A DNA stretch of 64,000 bases from G963662905 sp965230045. Lineage in GTDB: Bacteria; Bacteroidota; Bacteroidia; Bacteroidales; WRLA01. The notes below the pieces were generated by a model that was given only the letters and a program-made list of their open reading frames with translations, was not told the origin of the DNA and ran no database searches. The position numbers and the translations under genes are program-made. Numbering within the stretch: position 1 is the first letter of the stretch; each line of letters starts with the position of its first letter. Below are positions 1 through 10,200 of this stretch, in pieces. The DNA is taken from positions 3,844,001 to 3,908,000 of the forward strand of contig OZ245940.1 of NCBI GenBank assembly GCA_965230045.1. The letters are read 5' to 3'.

Positions 1-322
1 CCCAGAAAGTTATTCACAAGCCACAGCGAAAATTGTTAATAAGGATTGATTTTTTTCTGACACTGATTAGTTACAACTATTGTAACTAAGGAAAAATCAT
101 TTTACATAAAATTATTTTTCATAATACAAGCAACCATTTTACAAAAGCTAAGTCTGATTATGTGTGTAGGATATTGTTATTCTGATAATAAAGAAAATAT
201 TTTAAGCAAAAAGCTCACAACGCAAAATCACAATTTTTTAAGACTGCGCCCATTTTTTCATTATTTTCAAGGATATCAATATTTACAAACTGAACCACAA
301 AGCATACTCAAAACCCCAGAAA
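1..322. other. Intergenic region upstream of the C39-like gene
   Basis: No credible gene is seen here. The stretch is AT-rich and contains one TTATTCACA nonamer close to the left edge, which resembles a DnaA box but stands alone. A short open frame crosses the start of the next gene but has no family resemblance and no plausible start context. The promoter of the downstream gene probably lies here, but no clear TAnnTTTG element could be fixed. Confidence 0.5.
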
Positions 323-2251
323 ATGAAACGCATATTCACCACATTAATCCTCCTCTGCTTGTCGGCGCTGCTTTATTGCCAGCAAAGTTCAACAGGCATG
401 GAAAGGCCCGAAGGCACAAGCCAAGGAATTATTAAAACCCAAGACCGTGGACAGGTAGTAATACCCAATGTCCCTTCGTATCATTGGTATCATGGTTGCG
501 GCCCCACAGCAATGGGCATGGTGATCGGTTATTATGATGTTATTGGCTTCAGCGACCTTATAGAAGGGGACGCATCACAACAAACTTATTTGGTCCAGCA
601 AGCCATTGCGTCACAGCAACATTATGCTGATTATTCTGAACCGATCGATTATTTTCCGGATCTTTTTGCCGATAAATCGGATTTGGGTGGAGCACATGAA
701 TCCAACAGCATTGCGGATTATATGGAAACATCCTGGAGCAGCAGAAATAACCGTTACGGATGCAGCTGGAGCGATGAAGTGGCGAAAGCCTTTGTCGGTT
801 ATGTAGCACAACAAAACCACCTGTATCATGCGGTATCACAAAACCACCTGTTTTCACCTTCCATGTGGTACTACTATAAAACAGAAATCAATAACGACCG
901 TCCGGTGGTTTTGCTTGTTGATACAGATGGCGATGGCAAATCGGATCATTTCGTAACCGGAATTGGTTATGACCTCAGCGATGAAACTTACGGGGTTTAT
1001 GACACCTGGGACAATCAGGTACACTGGTTTCCCTGGCGTCCAATGTCATCCAGCTACAGTTGGGGCATCCATTGCATGAACACACAGAAACTTTATTATC
1101 GTATAAGCTCGACGCCCTTTCCTCCAGCTGGGGGAAGCATCGATGGCGATACTTATTACCTCGCAGGGGAAACAGCCAACCTTACAGCTATACCCCAAAC
1201 ACATTTTCAATTTGTAAACTGGAGTGAAGCAGGCAATATTATTTCAACCAACGAAACCTACAGCTTTATGGTGAGCAGCAACCGCAGCCTTACGGCAAAT
1301 TTTGGATTGAAATCCTATGAAATCTCCGCCGAAGCAATTCCTGCAAATGGCGGGACAATAAGCGGCGACACGACTTATATATATGGAGATTCGGCAAGCC
1401 TGCTAGCCAGCGCCAAGGCCGGATATAAATTTGTTCATTGGAAAGAAAATGAGAACATCGTATCAACAGATTCAAATTACAAATTTATGGTGACGGGCAA
1501 TACAAATCTTAGTGCCCATTTCGAACTGATTAATTACAATATTTCCATGCAGATCAGCCCTCCAAATAGCGGACAAACAGAAGGTAGCGAAATATACCAT
1601 TACGGAGATACTGCTATTTTAAAAGCCTTTCCTGCAACAGCTTATAAATTTGCAAGCTGGTCGGAAAACGGAAATATTTTATCTACAGAAATTGTACTAA
1701 AACTACAAATAAACAAAAACAGAAGGCTCAACGCAGCATTTGAACTGCAAACCTACATTATTACCGCAACACCATTGCCTGAATCTGGAGGCGAAATTTA
1801 TGGATGCGGCTCTTACACACATGGCGATTCGGTTTTTCTGCACGCAATCCCCAACAACGGTTTTGAATTCGTTAATTGGACATGGCAGGATTCAATCATT
1901 TCAGAAAATCCAAATTACAGCTTCCTGGCTGTGGAAGACAGAAATATCGTTGCCAATTATCAGCTTTTGACTGCGGTTTTAGAAGAGGCAAACGATACTG
2001 AAATATCCATTTTTCCTAATCCTGCGCGCAATACAATAAAAATAGAATTAGCTGAGCACATGCTTGAAGCTGCTAATCCTGTTTGCATCAACCTTTTGGA
2101 TATCAGGGGCAACAGAATTGAGATAATATCTGATGGTTTGCACAAAAATAATATCCGCTTTAACATCGATAAACAGCCGACTGGCGTTTACCTGGTGCAA
2201 TTCGTCAGAAACAACGAGAACATTGGTTTGATAAAACTCCTCATATTATAA
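323..2251 (+). CDS. Secreted C39-like peptidase with InlB-type repeats and T9SS sorting domain
   Basis: The 642-residue product begins with a signal peptide (residues 1-20, hydrophobic core ILLCLSALLY). A papain-fold, C39-like domain follows: the motif HGCGPTAMGMVIGYYD puts the likely nucleophile at Cys59, and SDHFVTGIGYD supplies the likely catalytic His209, with Asp candidates in DTWDNQ. From about residue 262 to 556 come four tandem repeats of roughly 75 residues of the divergent InlB/bacterial-repeat kind (GGxIxGDxxYxxGDxxxLxAxPxxGYxFVxW...NYxFxVxxNxxLxAxF). The last 75 residues look like a T9SS type A sorting region (SIFPNPARNTIKI... GVYLVQFV). It is probably exported across the outer membrane and either attached or released. 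The start was chosen because it gives a clean signal peptide. Substrate is unknown; C39 relatives cut leader peptides, but no double-glycine peptide gene is adjacent. Confidence 0.8.
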   Translation: MKRIFTTLILLCLSALLYCQQSSTGMERPEGTSQGIIKTQDRGQVVIPNVPSYHWYHGCGPTAMGMVIGYYDVIGFSDLIEGDASQQTYLVQQAIASQQHYADYSEPIDYFPDLFADKSDLGGAHESNSIADYMETSWSSRNNRYGCSWSDEVAKAFVGYVAQQNHLYHAVSQNHLFSPSMWYYYKTEINNDRPVVLLVDTDGDGKSDHFVTGIGYDLSDETYGVYDTWDNQVHWFPWRPMSSSYSWGIHCMNTQKLYYRISSTPFPPAGGSIDGDTYYLAGETANLTAIPQTHFQFVNWSEAGNIISTNETYSFMVSSNRSLTANFGLKSYEISAEAIPANGGTISGDTTYIYGDSASLLASAKAGYKFVHWKENENIVSTDSNYKFMVTGNTNLSAHFELINYNISMQISPPNSGQTEGSEIYHYGDTAILKAFPATAYKFASWSENGNILSTEIVLKLQINKNRRLNAAFELQTYIITATPLPESGGEIYGCGSYTHGDSVFLHAIPNNGFEFVNWTWQDSIISENPNYSFLAVEDRNIVANYQLLTAVLEEANDTEISIFPNPARNTIKIELAEHMLEAANPVCINLLDIRGNRIEIISDGLHKNNIRFNIDKQPTGVYLVQFVRNNENIGLIKLLIL

Positions 2252-2394
2252 AAATTCCGACAATAAAAAATCTAACATAAAAACAAAAAACAATAATTAA
2301 AACATTTGACCTTTCTATATATTATAAAAAATCCATGAATTTAATTTTCCTATAAACCAAAAAAATTCTTAATTTTACTGCAAATTCCAGATTT

Positions 2395-3168
2395 ATGACT
2401 GATTCCAGAATTAAAACAGTAATAGTTGACGACGATAAAAGTATTTTGATCACACTCAGGCATCTGCTTGAAAGCAGGCATAGCGAGATGGTTGAAATAC
2501 TTGGAACCGCCAATTCCGTCAAAAGCGGTGTAGAACTGATTCAGGAACATAAGCCTGAGCTTGCCTTCCTCGATATTAATCTGCCCGACGGAGAAAGTTT
2601 TGATATCCTGGATGAATTGCAGGATCACAATCTCAATCTGGATGTCATCTTCATCACCGCGCATGATCAGTATGCACTCAAAGCCTTTGATTTTGCAGCA
2701 CTGGACTACATCATGAAACCTTTTGACCCGGAAGATATTGCCAATGCACTGGAACGCGTAAGGAAACTAAATAAAGTAAGGGCATTGCCCGAAAAAGTAG
2801 ATGTGTACCGCAAAGCGCAGCAAAAATCTTTCAACCGAATCATAATCCCTTCTTCGGACGGTCTCACCATCACAGATATTGACAAAATTATCCGTTTGGA
2901 AGCCAGCGACACCTACACTTTTTTCTATATGAAGGATGGAAGCAAAATTTTAGCTTCCAAATCTTTAAGTAATTTTGAACGCATACTCGAAGACCTTCAT
3001 TTTCAAAGAATCCACAGCAAACATCTTATCAACCTCAAATACATTCAGAAATACCAAAAAGGTAAAGGAGGCTCTGTTATTATGCTCGATGGATCGGAAG
3101 TAGAAGTCAGTGTGCGCAAAAAAACTGATTTTATGAATGCGCTGAAAGAGTACGCCAGATCCGTATAA
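2395..3168 (+). CDS. LytTR-family response regulator
   Basis: The 257-residue protein has an N-terminal receiver domain (VIVDDDKSIL, phospho-acceptor Asp60 in AFLDINLPDG, conserved Thr in FITAHD and Lys in DYIMKPFD). A C-terminal LytTR DNA-binding domain starts near residue 150 (IRLEASDTYTFFYMKDG ... FQRIHSKHLINLKYIQKYQKG). This is the AlgR/LytR class common in Bacteroidota, usually paired with an LytS-like or 7TM sensor kinase. No partner kinase gene is adjacent, so it is an orphan in this window. Target genes cannot be read from the sequence. The start codon lies 143 bp after the preceding gene, so it is probably transcribed separately. Confidence 0.88.
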   Translation: MTDSRIKTVIVDDDKSILITLRHLLESRHSEMVEILGTANSVKSGVELIQEHKPELAFLDINLPDGESFDILDELQDHNLNLDVIFITAHDQYALKAFDFAALDYIMKPFDPEDIANALERVRKLNKVRALPEKVDVYRKAQQKSFNRIIIPSSDGLTITDIDKIIRLEASDTYTFFYMKDGSKILASKSLSNFERILEDLHFQRIHSKHLINLKYIQKYQKGKGGSVIMLDGSEVEVSVRKKTDFMNALKEYARSV

Positions 3169-3240
3169 GAACTGTGGATAACGTTCATATACTGCCCGAT
3201 TTTCGGTACCTTTGCTTAAACTTTCAAATTCATTTGTCCG

Positions 3241-4803
3241 ATGAAAATCCTAGCTGCCGAAAAAATCCGGGAAGCGGATGCTTTTACCATCAAGCATGAA
3301 CCCATTGCTCCAATTGACCTTATGGAACGTGCCGCTACCTCTTGTTTTCATGAAATCAAAAAAATTGTTCCTCAAAAAGATAAAACAATTCATATTGTTG
3401 CCGGCCCCGGAAACAATGGCGGCGACGGACTAGTCATTGCACGGCTTTTGGCAAAAGAAGGATATCCTGTAAAAACACATATTATTTGGTACACTGAAAA
3501 AGCTTCAGAAAGTTTCGGAACAAACCTTCAACGACTACAGGAACTTACTCCAAATCAAATATTTCAGTACTATAAAGAGGAAATATTATTGCCGGAAATC
3601 AAAAAAGATGAAATTGTAATCGATGCCCTTTTTGGCAATGGATTAAGCCGACCGGCTACAGGAATCTCAGCCGACTGTATCAAAACCGTAAACGAAAGCC
3701 ATGCCGCCATCATCGCTATTGATGTTCCTTCGGGTATGTATATCGACAAAAGCAGTAAAGAAAATCAAGGCAATATCATTAAAGCGGATTATACCCTCAC
3801 ATTTGCTCCACCAAAACTGGGCTTCTTTGTTCCTGAGAATGACATATTTATTGGCAAATGGAAAATACTGGACATTGGCCTTATGCCGGAATTTATCGAA
3901 AGCACTAAGAGCCAATACCAGTATCTGAGTCTACTGGAAGCTGTTCAGCTATTGCGCGAACGCCGGAAATTCAGTCATAAAGGAACGTTTGGCCACAGTT
4001 TGATCCTTGCAGGCAGCAAAGGGAAAACCGGGGCGGCTGTGCTTGCAGCCCGCGCGGCACTCCGGTCCGGAGCTGGGCTTGTGAGCCTGCACATTCCGTC
4101 GGAAAGCTTAAACATCCTACAAACAAGCATTCCGGAAGCCATGGTCAGCATTGACGAAACGCCGGATATAATTAGCTGTTTGCCTGATATATCAAAATAT
4201 TCCGCTATTGCGATTGGCCCCGGGATCGGCACAGAAAAGCCAACTGCCGAAGTTGTCAAAAGGCTTATTCAGGAGAGCCGCATCCCCATTATTTTTGATG
4301 CCGATGCCATCAATATCCTCGCCGAAAATCCGACCTGGCTCAAGTTTCTGCCTGCAAATTCCATTTTCAGCCCGCATCCTGGAGAATTTAAAAGGCTGGT
4401 CGGTAATTATGACAATGATTTTGAACGGCTTGAAATGCAAAAATCTTTCTGCATCAGCAACCGTTGCTGGATGATCTTGAAAGGGGCGCACAGCAGTATT
4501 TGTAGTCCATCGGGGCAAATATGGTTTAATGATACCGGTAATCCGGGCATGGCCACCGGCGGCAGCGGCGATGTGCTTACAGGGATACTTGCCGGACTTT
4601 TTGCTCAAGGCTATAATGCAATGGAAGTCAGCTTGCTGGGCACTTGCCTCCATGGTTTGGCCGGTGATCTGGCTTTGGAAAATGAATCAGAAGAAAGCCT
4701 GATTGCCGGAGATATTGTCGAAAATCTTGGAAAGGCATTTGCAGAGCTCAGGGCAATCCGGTTTAATCAAAAGGAGAGCGCGGGAATAGCCGGTAGGTTT
4801 TAA
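3241..4803 (+). CDS. nnr: Bifunctional NAD(P)HX epimerase / ADP-dependent dehydratase
   Basis: The 520-residue protein is a fusion of the two NAD(P)H-hydrate repair enzymes. The N-terminal YjeF domain (about residues 1-215, with GPGNNGGDGLVIARLL) epimerises R-NAD(P)HX. The C-terminal ribokinase-like domain (about 225-505, with the anion-hole motif NPGMATGGSGDVLTGILAGL) dehydrates S-NAD(P)HX at the expense of ADP. Length and domain order match the usual bacterial Nnr. A TACCTTTG -7-like element lies at 3207-3214, about 30 bp before the ATG. The 3' end overlaps the convergent WG-repeat gene by about 40 bp. This is cytoplasmic housekeeping metabolite repair and nothing looks damaged. Confidence 0.93.
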   Translation: MKILAAEKIREADAFTIKHEPIAPIDLMERAATSCFHEIKKIVPQKDKTIHIVAGPGNNGGDGLVIARLLAKEGYPVKTHIIWYTEKASESFGTNLQRLQELTPNQIFQYYKEEILLPEIKKDEIVIDALFGNGLSRPATGISADCIKTVNESHAAIIAIDVPSGMYIDKSSKENQGNIIKADYTLTFAPPKLGFFVPENDIFIGKWKILDIGLMPEFIESTKSQYQYLSLLEAVQLLRERRKFSHKGTFGHSLILAGSKGKTGAAVLAARAALRSGAGLVSLHIPSESLNILQTSIPEAMVSIDETPDIISCLPDISKYSAIAIGPGIGTEKPTAEVVKRLIQESRIPIIFDADAINILAENPTWLKFLPANSIFSPHPGEFKRLVGNYDNDFERLEMQKSFCISNRCWMILKGAHSSICSPSGQIWFNDTGNPGMATGGSGDVLTGILAGLFAQGYNAMEVSLLGTCLHGLAGDLALENESEESLIAGDIVENLGKAFAELRAIRFNQKESAGIAGRF

Positions 4804-5869
4804 GAATTCCTTCTTCGATCCATTCATCCGGGAAATCCGGATCGGGCGCAAGCACAATAAGCGACAGTTCATAATATGCCGGCGTAAAAGTATGCGTATG
4901 CAAAAGGTCGGATTGCCGGGTACTTTCCTGATGCCTGCCGCCCATACCTTTCACAAAAAATCCCAGGCGCATATCCGGATCTTCGGGCATCAAACGTATG
5001 TGGTATTTTTTGCCCGGAAGCGGAGATATTTTTACCGCATAACGGATTTTGCGCCCCTGATGATCCACTGAATCGCGGAAACGCACAAAAGGTTTGTTTT
5101 CAGCACCTTCCGCACAAAGATCGATATCAATTTTATCCCCATCCAATCCCACAAAAAGACCATAGGCACATGCCATTGTATCGGCATCCCATTTTGTTGA
5201 AAAATACTCAAAATCTTCGTTCCAAAGCAAACGAAATGCGGTATCTACGACGCTCCAATACGCATCGCGATACACATATGCAAAACCACCTTTCATCACC
5301 GGGCCTGCATATTCGTAGGAACGGCTTTTCTTTTTCCCATCCTGACCAATGAAAAAATAAGCATCATCCTGCTTCACCCGGGCAAGCCGATAGTGAAAAT
5401 CATCGACCATATCGTATTGATAATCAACCTTAAAGACATTTAAAGTGTCGATATAGCTATAATAACCATCGCGGGAAACCACAGCCATGCCTTCTGAAAA
5501 ATCCCGACAGAGTTCAAATCCCGGCAAAAAACGTTCACGACCGGTTTTATCGATAAAAATCCACAGGCTATCGCGCAAAACACGCGCAAAACCATTGCGA
5601 AAAGAATAGGCATCTTTATAGCGCGGAGGAAAAACCATTTGACCCTGAAGATCAATAAAAGTCTTCAGCCCGTTTTTCGTAACCAGGGCAAAACCTTCCG
5701 AAAAAGCGGAGGCAAATTCAAATTGCGGATCAATAATGGTTTTTTGATTTTCATCTACATAAGCCCATTTACCATCCACGCGGACCGGATATAAATTTTG
5801 AGCCGGAAGCGATGCAAGAAGGGCAAAAAATGCCGAAACATTCAGAAACAGCTGAGAAATTTTATTCAT
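4763..5869 (-). CDS. Exported WG-repeat protein
   Basis: The 368-residue product has an N-terminal signal peptide (MNKISQLFLNVSAFFALLAS..AQ). It then has five to six WG repeats (for example VRVDGKWAYVDENQKTIIDPQFEFASAFSEGFALV), which form a repeat fold found in many Bacteroidota exported proteins. Repeats cover about residues 25-200. The C-terminal 150 residues form a separate part with no recognised motif (RIRLMPEDPDMRLGFFVKGMGG is typical). WG-repeat proteins have no single function, so none is proposed. It converges on nnr with about 40 bp of coding overlap. The upstream 250 bp (5870-6122) separates it from the divergent kinase locus and probably holds both promoters. Confidence 0.75.
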   Translation of the reverse strand: MNKISQLFLNVSAFFALLASLPAQNLYPVRVDGKWAYVDENQKTIIDPQFEFASAFSEGFALVTKNGLKTFIDLQGQMVFPPRYKDAYSFRNGFARVLRDSLWIFIDKTGRERFLPGFELCRDFSEGMAVVSRDGYYSYIDTLNVFKVDYQYDMVDDFHYRLARVKQDDAYFFIGQDGKKKSRSYEYAGPVMKGGFAYVYRDAYWSVVDTAFRLLWNEDFEYFSTKWDADTMACAYGLFVGLDGDKIDIDLCAEGAENKPFVRFRDSVDHQGRKIRYAVKISPLPGKKYHIRLMPEDPDMRLGFFVKGMGGRHQESTRQSDLLHTHTFTPAYYELSLIVLAPDPDFPDEWIEEGILKTYRLFPRSPFD

Positions 5870-6077
5870 TTTTCATCATAAAAATCCAATTGCAAAGTAA
5901 CAGTTTTTTGATGGATTTCCATTTTCCGGCAGCGTAAGAGAGCAAAATAATGCCACAAAATTCTTTCTGATGTCAAACAGACCCGCTCTAAGCACTTGCA
6001 AGACTGCAAACTAAAACATTATTAATGTGGTTCAAAAAATTATACTCATTTCGATGCTCATAATTTCACCGTTTTCG

Positions 6078-6085
6078 TAAATTTG
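6078..6085 (+). promoter_or_regulatory. Candidate -7 element for the kinase/AAA locus
   Basis: TAAATTTG fits the Bacteroidota -7 consensus TAnnTTTG and lies 37 bp before the first ATG of the block. No convincing -33 TTTG was found at the usual distance, so this is a weak call. Confidence 0.4.
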
Positions 6086-6122
6086 TTGCTAATCATATCT
6101 GGACAAGCAAAGCAAATTATAA

Positions 6123-7187
6123 ATGGAACGAGATTTTTACCAAGAAAGAGAACGGGAACAGCAACGCGAACAAAAACAGCAGAGCAAACCGGGCAAACCA
6201 TCCGGTGGAGGCAATGCCAATTTTTGTCCCAAATGCGGCCATAAAAATGAAAAAAACGCCAAATTTTGCGAAGAGTGCGGTGCGGGGCTCAATTCGGACG
6301 TATGCACCAATTGTGGCGCAGAGCTTATTCCGGGTGCAGATATTTGTGAAAGCTGCGGGCTCTACCTTCTGGCAAATAAATGTTCGTTTTGCGGCTCGGA
6401 GATGAGCGAAAACGATCGGTTTTGTCCCGAATGCGGTGGCGCTGCTGATGGTGTCAATTGCCCCAATTGCGGCACACTCAGCCACTTCGATTTTTGTCCA
6501 TCATGCAATTTCGCGATTACAGAACGCGCCCAGGCCGAGCTAAATGCCGCTAAAAACGACCCGAAATTCCAAAAGGTACAGAATATTGCGGAGGAACTGG
6601 AGCAACTGCGCGAGGAAGCCAAACAAAAATACATCGAAGCACGCGAACAGAAAAAACAGATCGCGAAACAACAGGAACAGCAGAAAATCCGGGAAGCACA
6701 AGCCAAAAAGGAAGCCGAAGAAGCGAAGAGACAAGAAGAGGAAGCAAAAAAACGTGAGGAAGAACGGCTGCTCAACGACTTTTTCTCAAAGAAAGACAAA
6801 AAAAGCCCGGCTCCTGCACCTGCTCCAAGTCCAAAACCAAAGCCGGCTCCTGCACCAAAAGCCGAACCCGAGCCACTTTTTAGTATGGATGAGCTGATGG
6901 AACTGGAAGAAATAGAAAAAAAATACAACGAAGAAATTGCCGCAAAGGAAAAAGAGCTTCAGGAAGCCATGGACGATATGTCGGAAGGCATTGAATTTGC
7001 CACCCCACAAGCTTCCCGGAATTTCTTTTCCAGCCGCAAACCCGATAAAACCAATTTGGTTTGGAATTGCAATTTTGTTAACGAAATCCATCCTAATCCG
7101 CAAAACTGCGGTAAACCCCAATTGGGAGGAAAATGGATTGTCTATTATGGAAACATCACCTGGGTTCCTCACGATGGCACTTCCTGA
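6123..7187 (+). CDS. Zinc-ribbon / coiled-coil / proline-rich protein
   Basis: The 354-residue protein heads the kinase-AAA block. After a short charged leader it has eight CxxC knuckles in about residues 36-135 (CPKC..CEEC, CTNC..CESC, CSFC..CPEC, CPNC..CPSC), enough for four zinc ribbons. Residues about 145-225 are strongly helical and rich in Glu, Lys and Gln, as expected of a coiled coil. A Pro-Ala-Lys linker follows, then a second helix and a C-terminal 45-residue module with Trp and Cys (LVWNCNFVNEI...GGKWIVYYGN). No enzyme motif is seen, so it is probably a scaffold. The same ribbon type recurs at the N-termini of the AAA and FHA proteins downstream, suggesting they share an assembly. 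The next gene starts 47 bp later. Confidence 0.7.
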   Translation: MERDFYQEREREQQREQKQQSKPGKPSGGGNANFCPKCGHKNEKNAKFCEECGAGLNSDVCTNCGAELIPGADICESCGLYLLANKCSFCGSEMSENDRFCPECGGAADGVNCPNCGTLSHFDFCPSCNFAITERAQAELNAAKNDPKFQKVQNIAEELEQLREEAKQKYIEAREQKKQIAKQQEQQKIREAQAKKEAEEAKRQEEEAKKREEERLLNDFFSKKDKKSPAPAPAPSPKPKPAPAPKAEPEPLFSMDELMELEEIEKKYNEEIAAKEKELQEAMDDMSEGIEFATPQASRNFFSSRKPDKTNLVWNCNFVNEIHPNPQNCGKPQLGGKWIVYYGNITWVPHDGTS

Positions 7188-7234
7188 TTTATTTCCCACC
7201 CCATTAACAAATCCAATAACAGAAAATCAAAATC

Positions 7235-10200
7235 ATGGCAGATCAAAACGATAAAACGATACGTTCAGGGAGCAATGCCGATGCAAACAATGACAAAACA
7301 ATCCGTAGTGGCAATCCCGGGAGCGACAAAACAATCCGCAGCGGTTCACAAACCGACAAAACCATCCGTAGCGGCAGTTCGGACAATAGTGACAAAACCA
7401 TCCGCAGTGGCAGTGGGAACGATGAGAGCAAAACCATCAGAAGTGGCGGCGCAGACGATAAAACCATCCGCAGCGGTGATGCCACGCCCGACAGCACCAT
7501 ACGCTCCGGTGGCGGTGCCCCTGATGTTATTGGTGCCGGCAAACCAAAATCAGACGATAAAACCATCCGCTCAAAAGACCGCACCATCAGCTCAGGTGAA
7601 AGTGGCAGACCAAAAACTCTTGATACCGTTGAAGAAGAAGGATACTTCACACTCAAAGGCAGCAAACATAAAATTTTAAAAACACTCTCCGAAAATACCG
7701 GTGAGGCCACCATTTACCTGGTCGAATTAAATACGAAAAAATTCGTCCTGAAACTTTATAATGAGGGAATTGCCCCAACCGACAACCTGCTCGACCAATT
7801 GCGGAACGTGCGCCATGACGACTTGATTACCCTCCTGGATTTTGGCTATTATGACTCAGGCGGATACGGTTCTAACCGCTTCTATGAAATAATGGAATAT
7901 GCCGAAGGTGGTTCCGTAGAGGACGTCCTGCCTGTACGGGATTTTGAAACCATGAAACAAATTATTGCCGAAACCACCAATGGGCTGAACTATCTTCATG
8001 AAAACAAAATCATCCATCAGGACATCAAGCCCGGCAACCTATTTTATCGCGACAAAGAGCGAAAAGATATTGTAATTGGAGATTTTGGGATCAGCACCAT
8101 GATGGAAGAAGGTCAGACATTTGCCAAAACAGCCAAAAACCTTTCACGCCTTTTTTCAGCACCGGAAATTTCCTACACAATGGGGGAAACCTCCTACCTC
8201 CTGCCGGCATATGATTGGTACTCACTTGGTATTACAATCCTGAATATCTGGTATGGGAAAAATCTATTCCACGACCAACCCGAAGCATTTTGGGAACAAA
8301 TCCTGCCACGTTTAAAAGCAACGAACAAAATTGTTGAAAACGAATATATAGATATCAAAGGGATGGATGAGCGCATCCTGAATATTATCAAAGGCCTTAC
8401 GCTTATTGATGAGAACCACCGCTGGGGCATAGATGAAGTAAACAGGTGGCTCAAAGGGGAAAAAGTTGAAGTATATACTGAAGCCAAAGTTGAGATTTCC
8501 ACTGCTTTTAATTTTGACAAAAGCAAAGGGTTGGTAGCCAACAACGCAGAAGAGTTGGGCAAGCTTATGCTCTTCAACCCAAAACTTGGCGCAGATTATT
8601 TGTATGCGGGGGTAATTGCCGGGTGGTTTAAAGACAACAAAGACCCTAAAAACCAACTGGCCATGGAAAAGGCCGTAAAAACATTTTCCAAAAAACAAAT
8701 GTCGGGCCTGGCAGCAGCAGCATACACTTTAAACAGATCTTTGCCCTACATTTCTGTGGATCATAAAGAGTGCAGCAGCGGAACGCAAATTGCCGATGCA
8801 CTGGAACGCAATAAAGCCCACTACAAAAAAGCCCTGCTCGACAGGCAAGACCCACTTTATATTTACCTTTCGAATTACGGTCAGGTAGTGAAGCAAATCC
8901 AGCTTGCCATGCAAGACGAAAAAGAAGGACCGGATGTTGGTCTGCAAACAGCAATCTTCATCATGGACAAAAAGCGCCCGCTGCGTTTGGATCACAAAGC
9001 AGATAAAGATGGCAAAACAGTTTCCAGCATCAGCAACATCAGCGAACTGGAAGATTTTATCAACGGCCATTTTGAAGACGGAAAAAATTATTTCTTTAAC
9101 GGCATTATTTCCGCCTGGTTGAAGTACAAAAAGGAGTACACCAATCTTTACAACACAGCGGAACGTATGCGCCGCGAATACGAAAATGTTGATCAGGATG
9201 CCGGCTTGATGGGCTTGCGCTGGGCGATGAACAAAAAACTGGGTTATCTGGGCCTCCAGAAAGATCCGGTAAAACTCTTTACACAAAAGGAAATCGCAGC
9301 ATATATGTTTAAGCATTTTGATGCTTATGTTCAATTGCTACAGTACAAACACGATTTCCTGTATGTTTATATGAGCGCCCAGAACTGGAAAAATGTGATC
9401 AACTTTATCCAGCATGCTTTCGACAAGAAGAAACACCGCAACAAGATCGGCCCATACGATATGAATGTCGCCCTTATGAAGAGCATCAGGGCCATGGACA
9501 AGGACTTTGCTTTTACATTCGAAAATGGCGTAAGTGTTCAAAATCCGGAAGAAGTCCTGAAAAATCTCGGAAAGATCAAAAAGGAAATCCGCCAGGTAAC
9601 CGAAAATCCAACCAGCCCCTTCAATGCATGGATCAGCACATTTTATCATGAAAACCCATTTGGTAAATTCGACGAAAAAGGGGCTTATGAAAAGCAGCTG
9701 CGCGATTATACCGAGTTTATGGGCAAGATCAAGGCCAAAACCGATGCGGTGCAGCGCTACCATAAAGCACGTGGAGCAGTACAAAAGGTTTATAACCAAA
9801 ACCGCAAAAAAGATCAGTCTTATCTCATAACCCGCATGGGCGCTACAATCTTCCTACTTATGCTATTAGGGTTTGCTGCTATCAAGCTATTCACTGCAGG
9901 AATACCTTTTGCTGAAAATGGATACTCTTGGAACCCTTTAAAGGTTTCTGGAACTTATTACTTTATTATGGCTGTAATTGGTGTTATTCTAACATATCTT
10001 GGAGACGATAATTTTTCTTTTAGCACTACCTTTATCGGTGGACCAATTGCAGGACTCATCATTGGTGTAATTCTTTACTCCATAGGTATTTTAGTCTTAA
10101 ATATACTTATACCAATATTACCAGTAATTGTCTTGGTTGTCTTGGTTTTTGCGACTGTTTTCTGTGGTTGGCTGATGTGGCATAACTCTTACACCAATGC

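Noticed and set aside
160..435. Short frame overlapping the C39-like gene start
   Set aside because: The signal peptide and domain motifs lie in the other frame, and this one has no recognisable features.
3173..3181. Perfect DnaA-box-like TGTGGATAA between two genes, and TTATTCACA at the left edge
   Set aside because: Each is a single site with no cluster, AT-rich unwinding region or dnaA/dnaN neighbour, so an origin is not supported.
8729..9334. Long minus-strand open frames inside the kinase gene
   Set aside because: They are antisense shadows of a strongly supported coding sequence, without family resemblance or start context. The same holds for the long antisense frames under the AAA gene.
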